This document shows, in pieces, positions 44,912 through 52,176 of a stretch of DNA of 64,000 nucleotides (its first letter is position 1; every line of letters begins with the position of its first letter). The stretch is taken from the NCBI GenBank assembly GCA_902792895.1, contig CADBBK010000004.1, forward strand, positions 210,928 through 274,927. Reading direction: 5' to 3'. Source of the DNA: an uncultured Bacteroidales bacterium (GTDB taxonomy: Bacteria > Bacteroidota > Bacteroidia > Bacteroidales > Muribaculaceae). The notes under the pieces are model-generated. The model searched no databases, was not told the origin of the DNA, and saw only the letters and a list, made by a program, of their open reading frames with translations. Position numbers and translations under genes: made by a program.

Positions 44912-45624
44912 TCGTCCTTGTGAATTTTTAACGTGCTATTGACTTGCCTCTCGTTATCACCATTGCTCTCGTATTCTATCTTGAGGATGGCCGTGTCCTT
45001 CAGGAAGTCGATGGAGCCCACATTGACCTTGGTAATGTTCAGGCCGGTGCGCTTCTTCAGGTCCTCCAGGAGTTCCTCGCGCCGCTCGGGTGAGATGAGT
45101 TCGATGCGGTCATACAGTATCAGCTTGCTGGACAGGTTGGCCGGCAGCACCAGGGCCTCAAACAGCCATATCAGCACCGCGATGGCCACATTGGGGACCA
45201 GCAGCTCGATTACGCTCAGCGAGTCGGCCAGCGCATTGATGACCGACAGACTGATGACGCCGAACATGTAGGACATCTCGCGCACGGGTATTGTCTCGGT
45301 GCGGTAGCGCAGCACGCCGAAGATGGCGAACAGTCCCAGGGCGAAGCCGATTTTCACCTTCACGCTGCCCAGCAGGTAGATGAGGAAGAAGATGCTCACG
45401 CTCAGCAGTACAAGCGTGAAGAAATAGTCGCGGCGGTGAGTTTTGCGGTAATAGAGAAAGTAAACGATGAAGAACAGCACCAGCAGGAAGAATCCGAAGC
45501 GTATCAGCATCTCGGACACTCCGGCAGCGTCAAACCAGCGGACGTCTGATGCAGCAATATTGATAGCGTCCTGCAAGGTCTCAGTGCCTTCATCTAGGGA
45601 TGATAAATCCTGTAATAGTCTCAT
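44884..45624 (-). CDS. DUF4956 integral membrane protein
   Basis: The 246-residue product has four transmembrane segments (about 40-60, 72-90, 95-112 and 125-165), with the family signature AIFGVLRYRTETIPVREMSY. A soluble C-terminal domain follows (LISPERREELLEDLKKRTG). The function is unknown. The family is often found beside VTC-domain polyphosphate-polymerase-like proteins, as here. Gap to the VTC gene is 48 bases. Confidence 0.85.
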   Translation of the reverse strand: MRLLQDLSSLDEGTETLQDAINIAASDVRWFDAAGVSEMLIRFGFFLLVLFFIVYFLYYRKTHRRDYFFTLVLLSVSIFFLIYLLGSVKVKIGFALGLFAIFGVLRYRTETIPVREMSYMFGVISLSVINALADSLSVIELLVPNVAIAVLIWLFEALVLPANLSSKLILYDRIELISPERREELLEDLKKRTGLNITKVNVGSIDFLKDTAILKIEYESNGDNERQVNSTLKIHKDEWQDVKENN

Positions 45625-45672
45625 AAATCGTGTTTTTTATATCTTTCGTTGGCAGTTGATGTTGTTGATACA

Positions 45673-46470
45673 CTAGACGGCTCTTTCACTCGACAGCAGG
45701 CGGTCAATCAGGCGGAGCCGTTCCTTGAAGTTGTTGCGCTTCAGGCTGGGGTTGGTCAGCGCCGAGCCCATGCAGTACTTGCTGAAACCGCATGGCTTGA
45801 TGCGCAGCTCGCGCAGCATCCCCAAGATGGGCGACGGCTGCAGGCCGTCGCGTTTCAGTTCGATGATGGCCAGTCCCGTGAGGTCGGCTCTGCGGTCGGT
45901 CATCAGGTTGTGGAACCGCAGGTTGGTGTCGATGGTCAGGCGCTCGGTCTTGGCCTTGTTCACCAGCGTGATGCGGTTGAAGTTATTTTCCAGATGCTCG
46001 GTCAGGATGGTCGGGTCGTAGCGCAGGTGCTTGCGCAGGAACTGGTCATAGGCCACGAACTGACTGTCCTGGCGCTGGAAGCAGATGCCGTGGTCGGGAT
46101 TCGACGGGTCGAAGCCCACCATATCCACGCGCTTCTTCTTAGTGCGCCCGTGGTTGTTCTTGGTCTTCACTTCCAGGAAGTTGAGCCCGGTGTCCATGTA
46201 GGAACGGATGCGCAGTTTCTGGCGCCCGGCGTGGCCGTTCTGGTGAACGATGTACATGTTGTTGTCAGGCGTGTCGAAGTAAGCCGTGTAGTAGCTCGCA
46301 ATGCGCATCCCGTCGATGTCCTGGGCGCGGTAGTCGTCGTAGGCGAGCGCCAACAGGAGTTTAAGCCGGCTGACCGTCGTGACAAACTTGGTGTCGGTGC
46401 GGTTCATCAGCTTAATGCCACTCATCTCATCGAGAGTGATAGGGTGATATGTCCTGATGATGTCGTCCAT
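45673..46470 (-). CDS. VTC-domain (polyphosphate polymerase-like) triphosphate tunnel protein
   Basis: The 265-residue product has the basic and acidic tunnel motifs of the VTC/TTM fold. These are LMNRTDTKFV (about 20), YFDTPDN, KLRIRSYMD, LNFLEVKTKNNHGRTKKKRV, ERLTIDTNLRF, LAIIELKRDG and GFSKYCMG. In yeast VTC4 such a domain makes polyphosphate from ATP. Whether this bacterial form makes polyphosphate, or transfers phosphate to something else, is not settled by sequence. It is the first gene of the DUF4956/DUF2490/Cthe_2159 operon. The start codon lies eight bases from the promoter element, suggesting a leaderless mRNA. Confidence 0.87.
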   Translation of the reverse strand: MDDIIRTYHPITLDEMSGIKLMNRTDTKFVTTVSRLKLLLALAYDDYRAQDIDGMRIASYYTAYFDTPDNNMYIVHQNGHAGRQKLRIRSYMDTGLNFLEVKTKNNHGRTKKKRVDMVGFDPSNPDHGICFQRQDSQFVAYDQFLRKHLRYDPTILTEHLENNFNRITLVNKAKTERLTIDTNLRFHNLMTDRRADLTGLAIIELKRDGLQPSPILGMLRELRIKPCGFSKYCMGSALTNPSLKRNNFKERLRLIDRLLSSERAV

Positions 46471-46478
46471 CGGGAGCG

Positions 46479-46486
46479 CAAAGATA
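46479..46486 (-). promoter_or_regulatory. -7 promoter element of the VTC-domain operon
   Basis: Reads TATCTTTG on the minus strand, an exact match, eight bases before the ATG. Confidence 0.65.
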
Positions 46487-46643
46487 TATCAAAAAACGCA
46501 GAATTAAACCATGAATTGTGATTTCTCGCATGAAAATCAGTTAAATAGTGATTTTCATCAGCCAAAAATCAAACGAAGGCCCACCAGTAATAGCGTTGCC
46601 AAAACACAATATCGGATTCACCGTCAGGCCACATTTGGCAATA

Positions 46644-48122
46644 TCATCTGATGGCCACTCGCTTGCCCTGATGGATGTAGATGCCGGGTGTGGTGGGGCG
46701 TTCCTTGCCCACCGATTGCCCCATCATGTTGTAGTACAGCGGGTCAAGTGATGCTTGGACGGGTTCTGCCAGCACGGTGTTGACGGCATCGGCTGACTTG
46801 AGGTGGGCGGTGAAGAAGTTCTTGTAATCCTTTTGCCAGTTGCTGGTGGGGGAGTGTCCCTTGGTGGGATTGACGGTATAGCACTTCTCGCCCGAGGCGA
46901 GGTTGTTGTAGGCGGCCCAGTTGGTGTGCGGCGGGCAGGTGTTGTCTTGCAGGCTGAAGTTCATGTATACGGGGCAGGTCACGAGGGTGGCCAGGTTCTT
47001 GATGTCGAAGTAGGACAGCACCCGGTACATCTCGGCTTCGCTCATGCCCAACTCTTGACGCTTGTCGTTGATGGTATTGCCGGGCCACGGAGCAATCTCG
47101 AAATAATCGGGGAAGTCACCCAGGAACGGAATGGCGATGGCGATGGCGTTGAGGCGTCCGCTGGCCAGCGCCGCTGCTGCCACGGTAAAGGCACCACCCT
47201 GGCTGGCTCCCTGGGCAAAGATGTTGTTCTGCTGCACTTTTTCGCGGGAGCACAGGAAGTCGATGGCGCGCACGCAGTCCATGTAGGCCCCGCGGTAGTA
47301 GTAATGCTCCTCGCTGTCCAGGCCATAGGTGAGCCAGGTGCCGTAAGGGTTGACATACGGCGGCCGGTTGTTGATCTGCTGTCCCCTGTTCGAGAGGAAG
47401 ATCTCGGCCCACTCCGGGTTGTCGTCTCCACTCATGCACTTCGGGGTGTCGGTGCCGCCGTCATAGGCATTGTACTTGATCAGGGCAGGGTAGGTGCCGG
47501 GTGCCATAGGCTCGGCATAGTAGGCTCGCGCGATGACGTCGCCGGTCTGGTCGGGCAGGGAGTGCATCTCCACCAGATAGACTTTGCGCTTGGCGGTGCT
47601 CTTTTCCGGGATTTCGGTCATGGTGTACTGTCCGTCGACCTTCCCCAGCGCCTCGATGGTCTCAGCCCAGTAGCTCTGGAAGTCGGGCTGGTAATCGGGG
47701 GGCGAGGAGATGTCCTGCGGGTCCACGCCGAACACAAACGAGGTGGCCTCCTCATGATTGAGCAGGACCGTACAAATGTAGAAGCCCGGCTCGAGGTCCA
47801 GGTCGAAGTCGATGTGGGCAGTCATGCCGCCGGCCACCGTCTGCCGCTTGGTCTGCGTGGAATGAAACTGCCGCTTATCGGTCTTGATGAGCAGTTGTAT
47901 AGATGCCTCTGCGGCATCTAGGCTCGGGTTGGAGATGTCGATGGTGATTGTGGGCTTGTCGGGCGATATCCACAGCCAGTCATGGGTGACAGGCACCTCG
48001 GCGACAAGCTTTGAAAACTCATCGTCGTTGTTGCCGTCATTGCTCGCGGCAATGGCAGCCGTTGTCGCGCCCAGCAAGAGCGCAACGGTGAAAACGATGG
48101 ACTGTATCCAGTTCCAGCGCAT
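46644..48122 (-). CDS. Secreted acetyl-xylan-esterase-like hydrolase with type IX-type sorting tail
   Basis: The 492-residue product has a signal peptide (QSIVFTVALLLGATTAAIA), a beta-sandwich-like N-terminal region (about 40-140) and an alpha/beta-hydrolase domain of the AXE1/cephalosporin-C-deacetylase kind. The nucleophile elbow is FAQGASQGGAFT (about 300), with likely acid SLQDNTCPPH and histidine TKGHSP. The last 30 residues (YYNMMGQSVG then PGIYIHQGKRVAIR) match the degenerate type IX secretion C-terminal tail pattern, so export to the cell surface is likely. It follows the second DUF4923 gene by nine bases. Confidence 0.87.
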   Translation of the reverse strand: MRWNWIQSIVFTVALLLGATTAAIAASNDGNNDDEFSKLVAEVPVTHDWLWISPDKPTITIDISNPSLDAAEASIQLLIKTDKRQFHSTQTKRQTVAGGMTAHIDFDLDLEPGFYICTVLLNHEEATSFVFGVDPQDISSPPDYQPDFQSYWAETIEALGKVDGQYTMTEIPEKSTAKRKVYLVEMHSLPDQTGDVIARAYYAEPMAPGTYPALIKYNAYDGGTDTPKCMSGDDNPEWAEIFLSNRGQQINNRPPYVNPYGTWLTYGLDSEEHYYYRGAYMDCVRAIDFLCSREKVQQNNIFAQGASQGGAFTVAAAALASGRLNAIAIAIPFLGDFPDYFEIAPWPGNTINDKRQELGMSEAEMYRVLSYFDIKNLATLVTCPVYMNFSLQDNTCPPHTNWAAYNNLASGEKCYTVNPTKGHSPTSNWQKDYKNFFTAHLKSADAVNTVLAEPVQASLDPLYYNMMGQSVGKERPTTPGIYIHQGKRVAIR

Positions 48123-48131
48123 GAGGGGACT

Positions 48132-48818
48132 TTACCTGGCGGGGGAGATGTCAAAGCCCAGGCGAACGCCGTCAAACTGCTTGCTCAGGTCGCCTACCGT
48201 CTGCAGCGTGCTGTTGCCGCTCATGGCTGCAGCCACCTGCAACACCTTGAGCAGGTTCTTGCTCTCGAAGGTAAGGCCCAGGCCCTTGGTAGTGCGGGTG
48301 ATATAGGCATTGGTCGAGAAGAGCATCGTCTGCAGCCTGATGGTGCCGGTCGACGGGTCATAGGCATAGCTGCCGCTCAAGGGAATCCCCTTGACGCGGG
48401 CGGCGAACTGGTGGTCCTGGGTGAACTGGAACTGGGTGTTCTGTCCACTGATGCCCACCGAGTTATACACGGGCAGCAGTTTGTCCTTGCAGGTCTCGGC
48501 GGCAACAGCGCCACCAGCCTTAGCCAGCAGGTTCTCGCTCGTGAAGGCACAAGCGGGTTCGGTATAGTACCAGCTGCCGTACAGCTCACTCTCCTGAATC
48601 TTGATGCTGCCGATGACCAGGCCCAGCAGGCCGTCGATGGTGTTCTGTGAGCCCAGGCCGCCCAGCACACCGCCTAGCACGCCACCCAGCACGTCGCCCA
48701 GGGTGCCGTTGCCCGACTCGTTGCCCGTGCCTGCGCCCATGCCCATATTCCCGAGCATCGAGCAACCCGTTCCCAACAGCAGTACCGCTGCCAGCAAGGT
48801 CGTGTAAATCTTCTTCAT
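48132..48818 (-). CDS. DUF4923-family lipoprotein (second copy)
   Basis: The 228-residue product has a lipoprotein signal (KKIYTTLLAAVLLLGTGC). A Gly-rich linker follows, with repeated GGVLGGVLGG (about 45-60), then the DUF4923 core (ESELYGSWYYTEPACAFTSE, FQFTQDHQFAARVKGIPLSG, SYAYDPSTGTIRLQTMLFS, LTFESKNLLKVLQVAAAM). It is related to the product of 37681-38298. It heads a two-gene operon with the esterase. The function is unknown. Confidence 0.8.
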   Translation of the reverse strand: MKKIYTTLLAAVLLLGTGCSMLGNMGMGAGTGNESGNGTLGDVLGGVLGGVLGGLGSQNTIDGLLGLVIGSIKIQESELYGSWYYTEPACAFTSENLLAKAGGAVAAETCKDKLLPVYNSVGISGQNTQFQFTQDHQFAARVKGIPLSGSYAYDPSTGTIRLQTMLFSTNAYITRTTKGLGLTFESKNLLKVLQVAAAMSGNSTLQTVGDLSKQFDGVRLGFDISPAR

Positions 48819-48863
48819 GATTGTCAGTATCTGGTTTTGTTAAATAATATTTGATATGGGTGG

Positions 48864-48871
48864 CAAATATA
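48864..48871 (-). promoter_or_regulatory. -7 promoter element of the DUF4923/esterase operon
   Basis: Reads TATATTTG on the minus strand, an exact match, about 46 bases before the ATG. Confidence 0.55.
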
Positions 48872-48977
48872 GTAAAAAGTAAACGTCTTGGCATAAAAAT
48901 CACTCGTTTTTTTGTTTTTTGTTCAGTGAGTTTCCAAAAAATAAGGGTAAGTTGTGGCGGACTTGTACAATAATTAA

Positions 48978-48985
48978 TAAATTTG
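48978..48985 (+). promoter_or_regulatory. -7 promoter element of the M6 peptidase gene
   Basis: TAAATTTG, an exact match, about 50 bases before the ATG at 49035. Confidence 0.55.
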
Positions 48986-49034
48986 CACCTCAATCAAATT
49001 TCAAGTTCAATCTATTAATCAACAGTTAACCAAA

Positions 49035-51878
49035 ATGAGAAAAACAATCTTGACCTTAATGATGCTGATGTGCTGTGGCATCGCAGCAGTGGCGATGCCC
49101 GCCAAGCCAGGCTGGCACACTATCAGTCAGAGTGACGGCACCACCTTGCAGGTGCGGGGTGCGGGCAATGCCTTCAACAGCGCCATCCTCACCCGTGACG
49201 GGCTGACGGTGGCCCGTGGCAGTGACGGCGACTTCTACTACACCTCGTCGTTGACGGGCTTGACCGCCATGCGCGCCCATGAAGTGGGCCAGCGTACCCC
49301 GGCCGAGGAGGCTTTCATCGGTGCACAGCGCGGAAACCTGGTGATGTCCCGCAATCCCTACAAGATGAGGACGGGCAGTCACGGTAAGCTGGGTGTGGGC
49401 GGCAGCAATGCCGAATCGGGCGTTCCCGCCTATGGGCAGCGCCGCATCCCCATCATCCTGGTAGAGTTTAAGGACAAGAAATTCGGCAACACCCGTCAGG
49501 ACATCATCGATGCCATGCTCACGGGCGACTCGAGTGTGGGACAGTACTTCCGTGACCAGTCCAACGGGATTTACCAACCCGATTTTGAAGTCTTCGGTAT
49601 CTACACGCTGAGCCAGAACCGTGTGTATTACGGTGGTCATCAGGGTGATAACAACGACAAGGGCTTGGGTTACATGGTGACCGAGGCAGTCCAGCTGGCG
49701 GCAGCCGACGGTGTCTCGTTCAAGCCCTACGATACCAACAATGACGACTACTGCGACGTGGTTATCGTCATCTATGCCGGCGTGGGCGAGGCTCAGGCCT
49801 ATTATGAGCACCCCGAGGCCATCTGGCCCTGCAACTGGAACCTCGGCTCGGCTGCTTACTACGGCACGGGTGGCAACGGTGCTTTCCGTCCCAACAGCGG
49901 CGACCCGCTGGTTGACACGTTTGCCGTGTTCAACGAGCTGCATGGCAGCAATGACAATACCACGACCATCGACGGCATCGGCACCTTTGCCCACGAGTTC
50001 GGCCATTGCCTGGGCTTGCCCGACTTCTATGACACGGGCGACAGCGAACACTACGGCATGGGCGACTGGGATATCATGTGCATGGGCTGTTACAACAACG
50101 ATGGCTACACGCCCGCTGGCTATACGGCCTATGAGAAGAATTTCATGGGGTGGATTGACTTTATCACCCCGCGTGCCGGCACCTATTACACGCTGCCCGT
50201 GTTCAACCAGAAGCAGGCTGCTACCGACAAGGCCGTGTGCATCACCAGCCCCCTGAACGAGAACGAATACTTCATCCTGGAGAACCGCAAGAAGCAGGGC
50301 TGGGACCGCTATGCACCCGGCGAGGGAATCATGATTACCCATGTGACCTATAATGCCGACCGCTGGTGGTCCGACTCCCCCAACAACGAGGATATCCAGC
50401 TGATGACCTTGATGAACGCCGACAATTCCTGGTCCTATTATGATGAGCATACCGACCTGTGGCCGCAGAACGGCAAGACGGAGTTCACCGACAATTCGAT
50501 ACCTGCCGCCCGGCTCAACATGAAGGCCAACGGCGGCATCACGGGCAATGCCGGCTACCTGGGCCAGCCCGTCACCGAGATGGTCATCAATGCCGACGGC
50601 ACGGCCAGCTTCTGGTACATGAAGGGGGCTTCGACGACCCCGGTGGTGTCGGTTTCGACCGATGCCATCGACTTTGGCGGTGTGATGATGAACAATGCTG
50701 GAACCCGCATCCTCAAGGTGATTGGTGGCGCATTGGCAGGTGATGTGACGTTGACGGTCAATGATGCCAACGGGGTATTCTCCGTTGAGCCTGCCGTGCT
50801 CAGTGCTGCCGATGCCGCCAATGGTGTGGACGTGAACGTCACGTTCGCGCCGGCTGCCATTACAGATTACAACGCGACGTTGACCATCAGCAGCAATGGC
50901 GCCGAGGATGTGGTGGTGAGCCTCACGGGCCACGGCTTGATCGAGGGCTATACCCCCGTGATGCAGCCTGCCGACGAGAGCGCCATCAACCTGACCAAAT
51001 TCCGTGCTGACTGGACCGACCAGTCACCTGCCCAGAATGTGTCCAGCTACACCCTCGAGGTGATGCCCAAACCTGAGTTTGTACTGCTGGAAACGGCCGA
51101 CTTCAGCGATGTGCCCGACGCCCTGACCGAGGACGGCCAGGGGCTGGCCGATATCTCGGGCAACTATGCCGACTACCTGCCTGACGGTTGGTCGGGAACC
51201 TCCTATCTGGGCGCCTACGGCAATGCGCTGATTCTCGCCTATGAGGGAACCCTGCGCTCACCATTCTACAACCTCACGGGCTACAACAAAGTGACCGTGG
51301 TGGTCAAGGCGCAAGCCTATTACTATGACAGCGCTGCCATCAGCGTGTCCACCAGTTTGGGTTCGCAGGAGCTCGTCCTTGACGAGTCGATGCGTGAGTA
51401 CACCGTGGTGCTCGACTGTGCCGATGTTGATGCTGTAATTTTGACCTCGCTGGAGAACTATGCCAGCGTTCGCCAGGTGGTGATTTATGCCGGCGAGCAG
51501 GTGGCCAAGCTCCGTGCCACCGAACAGGGAGATGCCGTCTATCGACTGATTACGGGTATCACGGGCAAGTCCTACACCGTGACCGGCCTCGAGGCTGGCG
51601 GTACCTACATCTACAAGGTGAAGGCGCTGTTTGCCGACGGCACCGAGAGTCCCTGGAGCAACATCGAGCAGGTGACCTTGTTCGAGAACGGCCACGGATT
51701 CGCGTTGGGCGACGTGGACCATGACGGTGAGGTGGCTATCAACGATGTGAGTCGGCTCATCGACATGCTGATGGGCAATGACGCTGGCTGTTGCAGCATC
51801 TGTGCCGACATCGATGAGGACGGCGAGGTTTCCATCGCCGACGTGAGCCTTCTCATCGACATGCTGCTCACCAACTAA
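49035..51878 (+). CDS. M6-family metallopeptidase with C-terminal dockerin
   Basis: The 947-residue secreted product has a signal peptide (RKTILTLMMLMCCGIAAVA) and an M6 (immune-inhibitor-A-like) catalytic domain with the zinc motif AHEFGHCLGLPDFYD (about 320). Beta-sandwich modules follow, including VVSVSTDAIDFGGVMMNNAG (a choice-of-anchor or ASPM-type repeat) and a fibronectin-like segment. A C-terminal dockerin has two calcium loops: GDVDHDGEVAINDVSRLIDM and ADIDEDGEVSIADVSLLIDM. The dockerin may tether the enzyme or act as a sorting or stability module. It has its own promoter. The sequence does not say what it cuts. Confidence 0.9.
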   Translation: MRKTILTLMMLMCCGIAAVAMPAKPGWHTISQSDGTTLQVRGAGNAFNSAILTRDGLTVARGSDGDFYYTSSLTGLTAMRAHEVGQRTPAEEAFIGAQRGNLVMSRNPYKMRTGSHGKLGVGGSNAESGVPAYGQRRIPIILVEFKDKKFGNTRQDIIDAMLTGDSSVGQYFRDQSNGIYQPDFEVFGIYTLSQNRVYYGGHQGDNNDKGLGYMVTEAVQLAAADGVSFKPYDTNNDDYCDVVIVIYAGVGEAQAYYEHPEAIWPCNWNLGSAAYYGTGGNGAFRPNSGDPLVDTFAVFNELHGSNDNTTTIDGIGTFAHEFGHCLGLPDFYDTGDSEHYGMGDWDIMCMGCYNNDGYTPAGYTAYEKNFMGWIDFITPRAGTYYTLPVFNQKQAATDKAVCITSPLNENEYFILENRKKQGWDRYAPGEGIMITHVTYNADRWWSDSPNNEDIQLMTLMNADNSWSYYDEHTDLWPQNGKTEFTDNSIPAARLNMKANGGITGNAGYLGQPVTEMVINADGTASFWYMKGASTTPVVSVSTDAIDFGGVMMNNAGTRILKVIGGALAGDVTLTVNDANGVFSVEPAVLSAADAANGVDVNVTFAPAAITDYNATLTISSNGAEDVVVSLTGHGLIEGYTPVMQPADESAINLTKFRADWTDQSPAQNVSSYTLEVMPKPEFVLLETADFSDVPDALTEDGQGLADISGNYADYLPDGWSGTSYLGAYGNALILAYEGTLRSPFYNLTGYNKVTVVVKAQAYYYDSAAISVSTSLGSQELVLDESMREYTVVLDCADVDAVILTSLENYASVRQVVIYAGEQVAKLRATEQGDAVYRLITGITGKSYTVTGLEAGGTYIYKVKALFADGTESPWSNIEQVTLFENGHGFALGDVDHDGEVAINDVSRLIDMLMGNDAGCCSICADIDEDGEVSIADVSLLIDMLLTN

Positions 51879-52158
51879 GATACCCAAGGCTTAAAAGGCC
51901 GATACCGTTGTGCCAAAATCCTTGCCTGAAACGATGGCTCAGACCCTGCGGGGCTAATGCGAATCTCACGAATTATATTAAATACAAATCTATGGTTTAG
52001 TCTTTTTCGTGAAATTTGTCTCATTAGCGAAATTGGCTTCGCCGAGCTAAAGGTTCGCGTTAAAATACTTTCAAGGTCAACTGCTATTTCGTTCCTCGGG
52101 ATTTTGGCACAGCGGCATTTAACCGCCGCCCGAAAACCGACAACTGAAAACTTTGTTG
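51879..52158. repeat. Nested palindromic intergenic element
   Basis: No gene is seen in this spacer. Outer arms 51910-51921 (GTGCCAAAATCC) and 52099-52110 are exact complements. Inside them, 51953-51972 (GCTAATGCGAATCTCACGAA) and 52006-52028 form a second imperfect pair. It shares CACGAATT-type words with the palindrome at 26593-26661. Confidence 0.65.
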
Positions 52159-52166
52159 TACCTTTG
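52159..52166 (+). promoter_or_regulatory. -7 promoter element of the Ig-like lipoprotein gene
   Basis: TACCTTTG, an exact match, ends ten bases before the ATG at 52177, so the leader is very short. Confidence 0.65.
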
Positions 52167-52176
52167 CGGCACGACA

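Noticed and set aside
49056-50933. A 625-codon open frame on the minus strand
   Set aside because: It lies wholly antisense to the M6 peptidase gene, whose motifs (HEFGHCLG) and signal peptide are clear. Long antisense frames are expected in GC-rich codon use.
41418-51878. A cellulosome gene cluster based on the dockerin modules
   Set aside because: There is no scaffoldin, cohesin or set of glycoside hydrolases. Two isolated dockerins do not make a cellulosome.
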